A DNA stretch of 64,000 nt from Ferrovibrio xuzhouensis. GTDB taxonomy: Bacteria; Pseudomonadota; Alphaproteobacteria; Ferrovibrionales; Ferrovibrionaceae. Below, in pieces: positions 18,281 to 27,241 of this stretch (the stretch's first letter is position 1; every line of letters begins with the position of its first letter). The notes below the pieces were generated by a model. The model saw nothing but the letters and a program-made list of their open reading frames with translations, ran no database searches and had not been told where the DNA came from. Location of the stretch: positions 620,001 to 684,000 of the forward strand of contig NZ_JBHRYJ010000002.1 in assembly GCF_042648965.1 (NCBI RefSeq). The letters are read 5' to 3'. Both the position numbers and the translations under genes were made by a program.

Positions 18281-18754
18281 TCAGCCGGCGGTGACCTGTA
18301 TGGGCGCCGCCAGCGGCACCAGTTCCTCGTCGCCGGCATCGCCGCACATCCACATGACGATGGCGAAGCGGCCGGGCCGCTCCAGCGCCACCATCGGATG
18401 ATGCCAGGTACCGGCGGCGTAGATGATGCTCTGCTGCGGGGCGGCGCGGAAGGCGACAGCTTTCGCAGGATCGGGCCGGCCATGGCCATCGTCCGGGCAG
18501 ACGGTGACGAGATAGCCCGCGACATCGAGCGGCAGGAAGGCCTGCGCCGAGAATTCATGGCGCTCGAACAGCTTCAGGGCGCAGGGCAGGGTGCTGCCGT
18601 CGACCAGCGTGAAGGACAGGTCGAGCCGTGCCTGCGGCCGGCGGTTTTCGATCAGGTCGCCGGAATAGAGCCGGCCAGCCAGCGCCGCATGGTCGATCAC
18701 CCGGCCATAGGACGCGAAGGCGGCGGCAGTTAGAGGCTGGGCGGCGAGTTGCAT
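18281..18754 (-). CDS. allA: Ureidoglycolate lyase
   Basis: AllA splits ureidoglycolate into glyoxylate and urea in allantoin/purine breakdown. The 157-residue length fits. Typical motifs are FASYGRVID near the N-terminus, FERHEFSAQAFLPL in the middle, and AAGTWHHPMVALE with the metal- or substrate-binding His pair. The C-terminal FAIVMWMCGD is also family-like. No allantoinase or allantoicase is in the window, so ureidoglycolate or a related ureido acid must come from elsewhere. It is 47 bp downstream of the FAD/Fe-S dehydrogenase gene and 131 bp upstream of dpaL. Confidence 0.88.
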   Translation of the reverse strand: MQLAAQPLTAAAFASYGRVIDHAALAGRLYSGDLIENRRPQARLDLSFTLVDGSTLPCALKLFERHEFSAQAFLPLDVAGYLVTVCPDDGHGRPDPAKAVAFRAAPQQSIIYAAGTWHHPMVALERPGRFAIVMWMCGDAGDEELVPLAAPIQVTAG

Positions 18755-18801
18755 GGGGCGAGGCTAGCAGGCCGCGCCGTCCGCCGTCCACGATCAGGAC
18801 A

Positions 18802-21800
18802 TCAGGGCAGCAGGCCGGCCAGCAGTTTCGCCACATGGATGGCATCGCGGGCGGCGCCATCGGCGATCTGGTGCCGGCAGCTGGTGCCATCGGCCACCAC
18901 GATGGCATCGGGGCGCTGGCGGATCGCCGGCAGCAGGGCGGCTTCTGCCATCTGCATCGACACCGCGTAATGCGAAGCCTCGTAGCCGAAACTGCCGGCC
19001 ATACCGCAGCAGGAGCTTTCGATCAGCTCCGGCGCCGCACCGGGGATCAGCTTCAGCACGTCGATGATCGGCGCGACCGCACCGAAGGCCTTCTGGTGGC
19101 AATGACCATGCAGCAGGATCGGCGCCGGCGCCGGCTTGAAGGCGATGGCAAAGCGCTCGGCCTTCGCCTCGCGGGCGAGGAATTCCTCAAACAAAAGCGC
19201 CTGTTTCGCCACGACGCCGGCCTTCGGCCCCAGACCCATCACCAGCGCCTCGTCGCGCAGCGTGAGCAGGCAGGAGGGCTCCAGCCCGACAACCGCCACG
19301 CCGGCCTCGGCCAATGGCAGCAGGGCGTCGATCAGCGTACCGGCCTTGGCTTTCGCCTCCTCGACCATGCCGCCGGCCAGATAGGTGCGGCCGCAGCAGT
19401 AATGGCCGTCATCCTTGGCGACGCTGTGCACGGTATAGCCCGCGGCCTGCAGCACGCGGAGCGCCGCGACGGCATTCTCGCTCTCGAAGGTGCCATTGAA
19501 GGTATCGACGAACAGTACGGCCGCCTTGCCGCCGGCTTTTGCTGCCGCGATGGTTTCGTCGCGGCCAGCGAGATTCAAGCTGCCGGTCTGGCGCCAGAAG
19601 GTATCGCTGCGCCATTGCGGCAGGCTGCGTTTCGCCGAGAAGCCGAACAGCTTCTCGCTCAGCCATGCCGCACCCGGCAGGGTATCACGCAGGTTCAGCA
19701 GCCAGGGCAGCCGGCTGGCGGCCGCCGCATAATCGGGCAGGCGGGCGATCAGGCGGTCCTTCAGCGTATGGCCGTGGCGCGCCTTGTAATGGCTGAGGAA
19801 CTCGATCTTCATCCGCGCCATGTCGACACCGGTCGGGCAGTCGCGCTTGCAGCCCTTGCAGCCAACGCAGAGATCCATGGTCTCGTACATCCCCGCGCCG
19901 GTGAAGGCATCGGGGCCGAGCTGGCCGGACAGTGCGAGGCGCAGGCTGTTGGCACGGCCACGGGTCAGATGCTGCTCGTCGCGGGTGACGCGATAGCTTG
20001 GGCACATGGTGCCGGCATCGAACTTGCGGCAATGGCCGTTGTTGTTGCACATCTCGACGGCCTTGGCGAAGCCACCGGTGCTGTCGCCGCCGGTGCCGGG
20101 TGCCGTGGTTTCTTCGGTGACCGGATCGTTCTGCACGTCCCAGGCCGACCAGTCGAGGCGGGTCTTCAGGTCGGTGGTTTTGTAGGGCCGCGGCGCTTCC
20201 GGCGGCGGGAAGCGGAACAGCGATCCGTCATCCATCTTCGGCGGGTCGATGATCTTGCCGGGATTGAACAGGCCGTCGGGATCGAGCTTCGTCTTGATGG
20301 CGCGGAAGGCGTCGTTGAGTTTCGGGCCGAACTGCCACTCGATCCATTCGCCGCGGCACAGGCCGTCGCCATGCTCGCCGCTGTAGGCGCCCTTGTACTT
20401 GCGCACCAGGGCGGCGGCCTCCTCGGCGATGGCCCGCATCTTGGCGCTGTCGCCGCGGCGCATGTCGAGAATCGGGCGCACATGCAGGGTGCCGACCGAG
20501 GCATGGGCATACCAGGTGCCGCGCGTGCCATGGCGGGCGAAGACCTCGGTCAGCGCATCGGTGTAATCGGCCAGATGCTCCAGCGGCACGGCGCAATCCT
20601 CGATGAAGCTGACCGGTTTGCCGTCGCCCTTCAGGCTCATCATGATGTTGAGGCCGGCCTTGCGCACCTCCCACAGGTTCTTCTGCCGCGCGTCGTCGGG
20701 CATCTCGACCACGCTGCCCGGCAGGCCGAGATCGCCCATCAGCTCGACCAGCTGCCGCAGCTTGGGCAGCAGCGGCTCTTTCTGTTCGCCGGCGAATTCG
20801 ACCAGCAGGATGGCGGCCGGCTTGCCGATCAGCGCCGTCTCGATGGTCGGCCGGAAGGCCGGATTGGCGAGGCTCAGCTCGATCATGGTGCGGTCGACCA
20901 GCTCGACGGCGGTCGGCCCCAGCTTGACGATATGCTGGGCCGCTTCCATGGCGGCGCGGAAGGTCGGGAAATTGACCACGCCAAGCACCTTGGCGCGCGG
21001 TAGTTCGGACAGCCGGAGCGTCAGGGTCTTGGTATAGGCGAGCGTGCCCTCGGCGCCGACCAGCAGATGGGCGAGGTTGACGCTGTTGTCGGCGGTATAG
21101 GGCCGTTCGCTTTGGTTATTGAAAATATCCAGATTGTAGCCGGCAACCCGGCGCATCACGCGCGGCCAGTTCGCCTCGATCTCCGGGCGGTGCTGCTCGG
21201 CCAGGTCCTGCACGAAGGCGGCGATTTCGGCGCCGCGGGCATCGAGGTCGGGCACCGGGCCGAAATCGACGCTGCTGCCGTCGGCCAGCCAGGCGCTGAT
21301 GCCCTGCACGTTGTGCACCATGTTGCCATAGGCAATCGAGCGCGAACCGCAGGAGTTGTTGCCGGCCATGCCGCCCAGCGTCGCCTGGGCGCTGGTCGAG
21401 ACATCGACCGGATACCACAGGCCGTGTTTCTTCAGTTCGGCGTTCAGATGGTCGAGCACCAGGCCCGGTTCGACCACCGCCGTGCGGCCCGCGACGTCCA
21501 CCGAACGGATGTTGCGGTAATATTTGCTGTTGTCGATCACCAGCGCGGTGCCGGTGGTCTGGCCGCACTGGCTGGTGCCGCCGCCGCGCGGCAGCACCGG
21601 AATCTTCATGTCGCGGGCGATGTCGAGCGCGGTGGCGATGTCGCGCTCGCTTTTCGGCACCAGCACGCCGACCGGCATGATCTGGTAGATCGAGGCGTCG
21701 GTGGCATAGCGGCCGCGCGACATCGCGTCGAACAGCACGTCGCCTTCCGTCTCGCTGCGCAGGCGCCGCGCCAGCAGTTCGCTCATCTCGTTGGACGGGT

Positions 21801-21843
21801 TTTTGGCGGACGGCGTGGTGCGGGCGGGGGCGGCGACGGACAT
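18802..21843 (-). CDS. FAD-linked oxidase/Fe-S fusion dehydrogenase (YdiJ/D-2-hydroxyacid type)
   Basis: The 1013-residue protein fuses a GlcD-like FAD-binding oxidase to a 4Fe-4S ferredoxin-like part and a CCG-domain region. The FAD domain has PVLPRGGGTSQCGQTTG and ATLGGMAGNNSCGSRS. The Fe-S region has CNNNGHCRKFDAGTMCPSY and CVGCKGCKRDCPTGVDM. The CCG parts are DDGHYCCGRTYLAGG and SSCCGMAGSFGYE. This layout matches YdiJ-type D-2-hydroxyglutarate/D-lactate dehydrogenases, which pass electrons to quinone or an Fe-S carrier. It starts 7 bp after the GntR gene and precedes allA, suggesting oxidation of a 2-hydroxy acid in the same pathway. Confidence 0.9.
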   Translation of the reverse strand: MSVAAPARTTPSAKNPSNEMSELLARRLRSETEGDVLFDAMSRGRYATDASIYQIMPVGVLVPKSERDIATALDIARDMKIPVLPRGGGTSQCGQTTGTALVIDNSKYYRNIRSVDVAGRTAVVEPGLVLDHLNAELKKHGLWYPVDVSTSAQATLGGMAGNNSCGSRSIAYGNMVHNVQGISAWLADGSSVDFGPVPDLDARGAEIAAFVQDLAEQHRPEIEANWPRVMRRVAGYNLDIFNNQSERPYTADNSVNLAHLLVGAEGTLAYTKTLTLRLSELPRAKVLGVVNFPTFRAAMEAAQHIVKLGPTAVELVDRTMIELSLANPAFRPTIETALIGKPAAILLVEFAGEQKEPLLPKLRQLVELMGDLGLPGSVVEMPDDARQKNLWEVRKAGLNIMMSLKGDGKPVSFIEDCAVPLEHLADYTDALTEVFARHGTRGTWYAHASVGTLHVRPILDMRRGDSAKMRAIAEEAAALVRKYKGAYSGEHGDGLCRGEWIEWQFGPKLNDAFRAIKTKLDPDGLFNPGKIIDPPKMDDGSLFRFPPPEAPRPYKTTDLKTRLDWSAWDVQNDPVTEETTAPGTGGDSTGGFAKAVEMCNNNGHCRKFDAGTMCPSYRVTRDEQHLTRGRANSLRLALSGQLGPDAFTGAGMYETMDLCVGCKGCKRDCPTGVDMARMKIEFLSHYKARHGHTLKDRLIARLPDYAAAASRLPWLLNLRDTLPGAAWLSEKLFGFSAKRSLPQWRSDTFWRQTGSLNLAGRDETIAAAKAGGKAAVLFVDTFNGTFESENAVAALRVLQAAGYTVHSVAKDDGHYCCGRTYLAGGMVEEAKAKAGTLIDALLPLAEAGVAVVGLEPSCLLTLRDEALVMGLGPKAGVVAKQALLFEEFLAREAKAERFAIAFKPAPAPILLHGHCHQKAFGAVAPIIDVLKLIPGAAPELIESSCCGMAGSFGYEASHYAVSMQMAEAALLPAIRQRPDAIVVADGTSCRHQIADGAARDAIHVAKLLAGLLP

Positions 21844-21849
21844 GGCGGC

Positions 21850-22539
21850 TCAGGTCTGGATGGCTGCTGGATAGATTTCGCCGGCACGCATCAGGTCGAT
21901 GATGGTGTCGCGCTTGCGGATCAGGTGTTCGACGAGGACGGTGCGCAGCGCGGCGGCATCATGGGCGGCGAGCGCCTCGAGCATGCGCTCGTGCTCTTTC
22001 ATCGCCAGCTGCCACTTGGTCTCGTTCTGGTTGGTGCGAAAGCGCAGCGACTGGACCCGGGCATTGATCGAACGATAGGTGCCGACCAGTACCGGATTGC
22101 GTGCGGCATTGTTGATGGCCGAGTGGATCCGGGCGTTCAGCCGGTAATAGCCGGACAGGTCGCGGCGGGTGAAGCAGGCCATCATCTCGTAATGCATGGC
22201 CTGGATTTCGGCCAGTTCCTCGTCGGTGACGCGCTGGGCGGCCAGTTCGCCGGACATGCCTTCCAGCATGGCCAGCACCTCGAAGGTATTCATCACATCG
22301 GCTTCGGTCAGCCGGACGGCGACGGCGCCGCGGTTGGGCAGCAGGTCGACCAGCCCCTCGGCGGCCAGCAGCTTGATCGCCTCGCGCAGCGGCGTGCGCG
22401 ACACGCCAAGCTTCTCGCATAATTCGCGCTCGTTCAGCTTGGCGCCGGGCTGGATCATGCCCTCGACCAGCATGGTGCGCAGTCGCGCGGCCACCTGTTC
22501 GTGCAGGCCCATCCTGGAAATTTCGATGATCTCAGCCAT
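21850..22539 (-). CDS. GntR-family regulator, FCD subfamily
   Basis: The 229-residue regulator has an N-terminal winged HTH (LHEQVAARLRTMLVEGMIQPG, then LNERELCEKLGVSRTPLREAIKLL at about residues 40-63). An all-helical FCD ligand domain follows, with the conserved Asn/His metal or ligand positions in YYRLNARIHSAINNAARNP. FCD regulators usually sense organic acids or amino acids that their operon degrades. It is embedded between the enoyl-CoA hydratase and the FAD dehydrogenase genes. A 23-bp inverted repeat lies 21 bp upstream of its start, a likely autoregulatory operator. Confidence 0.9.
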   Translation of the reverse strand: MAEIIEISRMGLHEQVAARLRTMLVEGMIQPGAKLNERELCEKLGVSRTPLREAIKLLAAEGLVDLLPNRGAVAVRLTEADVMNTFEVLAMLEGMSGELAAQRVTDEELAEIQAMHYEMMACFTRRDLSGYYRLNARIHSAINNAARNPVLVGTYRSINARVQSLRFRTNQNETKWQLAMKEHERMLEALAAHDAAALRTVLVEHLIRKRDTIIDLMRAGEIYPAAIQT

Positions 22540-22559
22540 GACCCGATTCCTGAAACGGA

Positions 22560-22582
22560 GTGCAAGATGGCCAGTCTTGTAC
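22560..22582. promoter_or_regulatory. Candidate GntR operator (inverted repeat)
   Basis: Arms GTGCAAGA (22560-22567) and TCTTGTAC (22575-22582) are inverted repeats with one mismatch around a 7-nt centre TGGCCAG. The site lies 21 bp upstream of the gntR start codon (22539, minus strand), where an autoregulatory operator is expected. The length is longer than the usual FCD-GntR site, so the link is tentative. Confidence 0.45.
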
Positions 22583-22620
22583 CATTCCCGGTGGTGGCTT
22601 TGCCACAGCGCACGGCATGG

Positions 22621-23406
22621 TCAGCGTCCCTGCCAGCGCGGTTCGCGCTTTTCAACGAAAGACGCGACGCCCTCGCGGAAATCGGCGCTGCCGTAGACCT
22701 GGCGGATCAGGTCGTCGTCCGAAGCCTGAGAATCGACGGCCAGCCGGCGCAGGGCTTCCTTGGTCGCCCGCAGGGTGACCGGGGCGAGGCCAGCAATCTG
22801 CCGGGCCAGCGCCTCGACATGGCCGTCCAGTTCTTCGGCGCCGACGACCGAGACATAGCCGCGCGGCAGCTCCTCGGCGGCCGGCATCTCGGCCAGCATC
22901 AGCATGCGGGTGACCTGGGCGACGCCCAGCGTGGCACAGAGCCGGCGCAGGTTGGCGGCCGACAGGCAGTTGCCGAGGGTGCGGGCAATCGGCACGCCGA
23001 AGCGCGCGCCCGGCGTGGCGACACGGATGTCGCAGGCATTGGCCAGTGCCAGCCCGCCGCCGACCGCCCAGCCCTCGACCACGGCGACGGTGGGCATCGG
23101 CAGGGCCTGCAACTGGCTGACATAGGCATCGACCTGTTTCTCGTAGGCGATGCCGTCCTCGCCGGAGGTGAAGCTGCGGAACTGGTCGATGGCGGTGCCG
23201 GCGATGAAGGCCTTGCCGCCGGCGCCACGCAGCACGGCGACGCGGACAGTGTCACTGGCCGCCAGCGTCCGGCAGGCCTCGGCCAGCTGTTCGTACATCT
23301 GCCAGGTCATGGCGTTGCGCGCGGCCGGCCGGTCGAAGGTGACATGGGCAACCGGCCCGTCGAGGACGAGCGTGACCCGGCCGTCTGCTGCCACAGCGCC
23401 GCTCAT
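22621..23406 (-). CDS. Enoyl-CoA hydratase/isomerase family protein
   Basis: The 261-residue crotonase-fold protein has FDRPAARNAMTWQMYEQL near the N-terminus. The oxyanion-hole regions are GGKAFIAGTAIDQF and the GGGLALANACDIRVATPGARFGVP strand, where crotonases bind the CoA thioester. The usual catalytic glutamates are not clear in the segment following GVPIARTLGN, so hydratase activity itself is uncertain. The gene overlaps the CaiB-type CoA-transferase by 4 bp. The pair suggests that a CoA-activated acid is made and then processed in this operon. Confidence 0.85.
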   Translation of the reverse strand: MSGAVAADGRVTLVLDGPVAHVTFDRPAARNAMTWQMYEQLAEACRTLAASDTVRVAVLRGAGGKAFIAGTAIDQFRSFTSGEDGIAYEKQVDAYVSQLQALPMPTVAVVEGWAVGGGLALANACDIRVATPGARFGVPIARTLGNCLSAANLRRLCATLGVAQVTRMLMLAEMPAAEELPRGYVSVVGAEELDGHVEALARQIAGLAPVTLRATKEALRRLAVDSQASDDDLIRQVYGSADFREGVASFVEKREPRWQGR

Positions 23407-24626
23407 GGCGCGAAGGCGCCTTTCGCCCGCAGATCGGCGGCGGCGGCGGCATCGATGCCGATCTCGTCGAGGATCGCGTCGGTATGCTCGCCCAGCAGCG
23501 GCGGATGGCGGCGCACCTGCTGCGGCGTGCCCGACAGCTTCACGGCGAAGCCGATATTGGGCACCGTGCCCTCGACCGGATGGTCGATGTCCATGCGCAT
23601 CTTGCGATGCTTGCCATGCTCGCTCTCGAAGGCCTCGGGGTAGGTGTACATGGTGCCGGCGGGGATGCCGACCGCCAGCAACAGGTCAACCCATTCATCG
23701 GAGGTCCTGGTCACGAAGCTCTTTTCCAGCTCCTCGATCAGTACCGGACGGTTGGCCAGCCGGGCCGGGATGTCGGCGAAGCGGGGGTCATCGACCAGCT
23801 CCTGGCGGCCGAGCGTGTCGCAGAGCAGGCGCCAGAGCTTCTGGTTGGTGGCGCCCATGACGAAATAACCATCCTTCGAGCGCACCGCCTGATACGGCGC
23901 GCTCATGCGGTTGGCGGTGCCGAGCGGCTCGGGGATCTTACCGGTGCCCCAGTATTCGGACGTGTCCCAGATCGAGAAGGCGAGCGCCGCATCGAACAGC
24001 GAAGCGTCGATATACTGGCCGAGGCCGGTATTCTTGCGGCCGATATAGGCGGCGAGGATGGCATAGGTGGCAAACAGGCTGCAGCCGATATCGGCGACTG
24101 GCACGCCGGCCTTGACCGGCGGGCCGCCGGGATGGCCGGTCACGCTCATCACTCCCGACATCGCCTGCGCCATCAGGTCGAAACCCGGCCGGCTGGCCCA
24201 GGGGCCGCTCTGACCGAAGCCGGAGATGCTGGCGTAGATCAGGGCGGGGTTGATCTTTGCCAGATCCTCGTAGCCGCAGCCCAGCTTCTTCATCACGCCG
24301 GGCCGGTAATTCTCGACCAGGATGTCGGCCGTTTTGGCGAGTTTGTGGAGAATCTCACGGCCGGCCGCGCTCTTCAGGTTGAGCGCGATGCTGCGCTTGT
24401 TACGGTTCATGTTGAGGAAGCCCATGCTGTCGCTTCCCTTCATCTTGAACCCCATCGCGCCACGGGTCTGGTCGCCCGTGCCCGGCGGCTCGATCTTGAT
24501 GACGTCGGCGCCCATATCGCCCAGCAGCATGCTGCAATAGGGCCCGGCCATCACCTGGCTGACATCGAGGACGCGGATGCCGGCCAGCGGCAGCGGACGG
24601 GTGCTGTCGGCGCCGCCTGTCATCAT
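23403..24626 (-). CDS. CaiB/BaiF (family III) CoA-transferase
   Basis: The 407-residue family III CoA-transferase starts MMTGGADSTRPLPLAG and has RVLDVSQVMAGPYCSMLLGDMGADVIKIEPPG, the standard N-terminal fold. The catalytic aspartate is in the region QYIDASLFDAALAF. Family III enzymes move CoA between organic acids such as carnitine, oxalate, formate or succinate. The first ATG overlaps the stop of the aminotransferase gene by 4 bp and is preferred for that reason. It is 4 bp overlapped with the downstream crotonase. The acid substrate is unknown. Confidence 0.9.
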   Translation of the reverse strand: MMTGGADSTRPLPLAGIRVLDVSQVMAGPYCSMLLGDMGADVIKIEPPGTGDQTRGAMGFKMKGSDSMGFLNMNRNKRSIALNLKSAAGREILHKLAKTADILVENYRPGVMKKLGCGYEDLAKINPALIYASISGFGQSGPWASRPGFDLMAQAMSGVMSVTGHPGGPPVKAGVPVADIGCSLFATYAILAAYIGRKNTGLGQYIDASLFDAALAFSIWDTSEYWGTGKIPEPLGTANRMSAPYQAVRSKDGYFVMGATNQKLWRLLCDTLGRQELVDDPRFADIPARLANRPVLIEELEKSFVTRTSDEWVDLLLAVGIPAGTMYTYPEAFESEHGKHRKMRMDIDHPVEGTVPNIGFAVKLSGTPQQVRRHPPLLGEHTDAILDEIGIDAAAAADLRAKGAFAP

Positions 24627-25816
24627 GCCGCTTTCTTGGCCTGCGCGGCGAGATAATCCATCGCCGCCTGCACGCCGCCCTTCTTGTGCGGCACGCCGGC
24701 CAGGCCGAGGCCCATCTCGACGCCGGCCAGCGCGCCGAGGATGGTCAGGTCGTTGGTGTCGCCCAGATGGCCGATGCGGAACACCCGGCCGGCCAGCTTG
24801 GTCAGGCCGGTGCCCAGCGAGATGTCGAACTTCTCCAGCGCGATGCGGCGGAAGTCGTCGGCATTCTGGCCTTCGGGCATCAGCACGGCCGTGAGCGACG
24901 AGGAATAGTATTTCGGCTCGCGGCAAAGGATTTCGAGGCCCCAGGCGGTGACGGCGCGGCGGGTTGCCTCGGCATGGCGGTCGTGGCGGGCGAAGACATT
25001 CTCCAGGCCCTCCTCGTGCAGCATGTCGATGGCTTCGGCGAGGCCGTAGAGCAGGTTGGTGCCGGGCGTATAGGGGAAGAAGCCGTTTTTGTTGTGCGGC
25101 AGCATCTCTTCCCACGACCAGAACAGCTTCGGCATCGTCGAGGCCCGGGCAGCGGCCAGCGCCTTCTCCGACAGCGCGTTGAACGACAGGCCCGGCGGCA
25201 GCATCAGGCCCTTCTGCGAGCCCGAAACAGTGACATCGACGCCCCATTCGTCATGGCGGTAGTCGATCGAGGCCAGCGACGAGATGGTGTCGACCATCAG
25301 CAGGGCCGGGTGGCCGGCGGCATCGATCGCCTTGCGGATCTCGCCGACATGGGTGATGCAGCCGGTCGAGGTTTCGTTATGGACGACGCAGACTGCCTTG
25401 ATCTCATGGCTCTTGTCGGCGCGCAGGCGGGCCTCGATGGCGGCCGGATCGGTGCCGATGCGCCAGTCGGAAGCGATGAATTCCGGCTGCAGGCCGAGCT
25501 TGAGGGCCATGTTCTTCCACAGGGTGGCGAAATGGCCGGTCTCGAACATCAGCACCTTGTCACCGGCGTTGAGCACGTTGACGAGGGCGGCTTCCCAGGC
25601 ACCGGTGCCCGAGGCGGGATAGATGATGACCGGGCCAGCGCACTTGAAGATGGATTTCATCCCGTCCAGCACCCGGCGGCCGAGTTTCTGGAACTCGGGG
25701 CCGCGGTGGTCGATGGTCGGCATATCCATGGCCCGCAGGATGCGGTCCGGGACCGGGGTCGGGCCGGGAATCTGCAGAAAATGGCGACCGGCGATGCGGG
25801 CGGCGTTGCTAACCAT
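24623..25816 (-). CDS. Serine/alanine-glyoxylate aminotransferase family enzyme
   Basis: The 397-residue class V PLP aminotransferase shows FLQIPGPTPVPDRILRAM, MPTIDHRGPEF, the cofactor aspartate region LLMVDTISSLASIDY, and the PLP lysine in VTVSGSQKGLMLPPG. The C-terminal LTKLAGRVFRIGHLGD is typical of serine- or alanine-glyoxylate aminotransferases. With ureidoglycolate lyase (which yields glyoxylate) downstream in the same run, an amino-donor to glyoxylate reaction is plausible. A ureidoglycine-glyoxylate aminotransferase (PucG type) role is an alternative. A good sigma-70 promoter lies upstream, so it probably starts the transcript. Confidence 0.87.
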   Translation of the reverse strand: MVSNAARIAGRHFLQIPGPTPVPDRILRAMDMPTIDHRGPEFQKLGRRVLDGMKSIFKCAGPVIIYPASGTGAWEAALVNVLNAGDKVLMFETGHFATLWKNMALKLGLQPEFIASDWRIGTDPAAIEARLRADKSHEIKAVCVVHNETSTGCITHVGEIRKAIDAAGHPALLMVDTISSLASIDYRHDEWGVDVTVSGSQKGLMLPPGLSFNALSEKALAAARASTMPKLFWSWEEMLPHNKNGFFPYTPGTNLLYGLAEAIDMLHEEGLENVFARHDRHAEATRRAVTAWGLEILCREPKYYSSSLTAVLMPEGQNADDFRRIALEKFDISLGTGLTKLAGRVFRIGHLGDTNDLTILGALAGVEMGLGLAGVPHKKGGVQAAMDYLAAQAKKAA

Positions 25817-25883
25817 GGGGTTGTCTCGCTCAGTATGTCAGGACGGGGCGGCCCGGGGCGGCAGGCCCTGAACCATAAAATGA

Positions 25884-25912
25884 ATTATGAATGCAAAATG
25901 CAAAATGGTCAA
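25884..25912 (-). promoter_or_regulatory. Sigma-70 promoter of the aminotransferase operon
   Basis: On the minus strand TTGACC (25912-25907) and CATAAT (25889-25884) are separated by exactly 17 bp. Each differs from consensus at one position. The start of transcription would be near 25877, about 60 nt before the aminotransferase ATG at 25816. The segment TTTTGCATTCATAAT overlapping the -10 is repeated with one change at 29020-29034, upstream of the TRAP binding-protein gene. Confidence 0.65.
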
Positions 25913-25921
25913 TGCAACCGG

Positions 25922-27241
25922 TCATTGCGGCATCGCTCCGAGGGTCGGGTCGCCGTAGATCCACTGGGCCGGCGCCAGCGCCAGCCAGGGCACGTAGGTG
26001 CAGATCATCAGCACGGTAAGCAGCACCACCAGGAAGCCGACATTGGCCTTGGTGGTGCGCCAGATATCTGCCTTGGCCAGTGAACAGGAAGCGATCAGCA
26101 CCGAGGCGACCGGCGGCGTCTGCTGGCCGATGGCGAGGTTGAGCGTCAGCACCAGGCCGAAATGCACCGGATCGATGCCGACCTGTTGGATCAGCGGCAG
26201 CACGATGGGCACCGTCAGGATGATGGCCGCGGCCGAGTGCAGGAACATGCCGAGGATCAGGAACAGCACGTTCAGCAGCAGCAGCACCAGGTAGGGATTG
26301 GTGGTCAGCTTGGCGATCCAGGTCGCCAGGGCCTGCGGCAGCTGGCTTTCGGTCATGAAGGTGCCGACCAGCGCCGAGGCCGCCACCAGCAGCATCACCA
26401 CCGCAGTCTGCAGGGCGCCGTCGACCAGCGCCTTATACAGGGCCCTGACGTTCAGTTCGCGATAGATCACCACCGAGATGAACAGCGCGGCGACCACGGC
26501 GAGCGCGGCACCCTCGGTGGCGGTCACAAACCCGCCGAAAATGCCGCCGAGGATGATTACCGGCAGCAGCAGCGCCCAGGCCGCTTCGCGGAAGGCCTTG
26601 ACCAGCTGGGACCAGCGGAAGCGCTGTTCGACCGGGAAGTCGTATTTCAGCGCGTAGAGATAGCTGGCACCGGCGAGGCCGAGGCCGCCGAGGATGCCGG
26701 GCAGGAAGCCGGCGATGAACATCTTCACCACCGAGACCTGCGCCATCACCGCATAGAGAATCATCGGGATCGACGGCGGCAGGATGATGGCAAGGCTCGA
26801 CGCCGAAGAGGTGACGGCGGCGGAGAATTCCTTGCTGTAGCCGCGGCTTTTCATCGCCGGGATCAGCAGCGAGCCGAGCGCGGCGACACCGGCGACCGCC
26901 GAGCCGGAAATCTCGGCGAAGAACATCGAGGCACCGATGGTGACCATGGCAAGTCCGCCGCGGACGAAGCCGAGCATGGCGGTGGCGAGTCCGATCAGGC
27001 GGCGCGAGATCGACGAGGAATTCATGATGCCGCCGGCCAGGATGAACAACGGGATCGCCAGCAGCGGGAAGCTGGTGGCGCCATCGAACATCACCAGCGC
27101 GGCATTCACCAGCATGTCGGAGCCCTGGATCAGCCAGATAGCGATCACCGCCACCACGCCCAGCGCGATGGCAATCGGCACGTTGAGCAGCACCAGGCCG
27201 AACAGGCCGATCAGCATGTATCCGATGGCGCCACTCATCAC
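25922..27241 (-). CDS. dctM: TRAP transporter large permease (DctM)
   Basis: The 439-residue membrane protein is the DctM subunit of a C4-dicarboxylate-type TRAP importer, with about 12 helices. Family motifs include FPLLAIPLFILAGGIMNSSSISRRL, FFAEISGSAVAGVAALGSLLIPAM and LILGMFLHSAAAIILTVPIVLPL. TRAP systems use the sodium or proton gradient with a periplasmic binding protein to import organic acids and similar solutes. It overlaps the DctQ gene by 4 bp. The downstream aminotransferase operon is on the same strand, suggesting that the imported solute is its substrate. Confidence 0.93.
   Translation of the reverse strand: MMSGAIGYMLIGLFGLVLLNVPIAIALGVVAVIAIWLIQGSDMLVNAALVMFDGATSFPLLAIPLFILAGGIMNSSSISRRLIGLATAMLGFVRGGLAMVTIGASMFFAEISGSAVAGVAALGSLLIPAMKSRGYSKEFSAAVTSSASSLAIILPPSIPMILYAVMAQVSVVKMFIAGFLPGILGGLGLAGASYLYALKYDFPVEQRFRWSQLVKAFREAAWALLLPVIILGGIFGGFVTATEGAALAVVAALFISVVIYRELNVRALYKALVDGALQTAVVMLLVAASALVGTFMTESQLPQALATWIAKLTTNPYLVLLLLNVLFLILGMFLHSAAAIILTVPIVLPLIQQVGIDPVHFGLVLTLNLAIGQQTPPVASVLIASCSLAKADIWRTTKANVGFLVVLLTVLMICTYVPWLALAPAQWIYGDPTLGAMPQ

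Noticed and set aside
18628..21003. A 791-codon open frame on the plus strand
   Set aside because: It lies antisense to the FAD/Fe-S dehydrogenase gene, which has all its motifs; the frame is a shadow.
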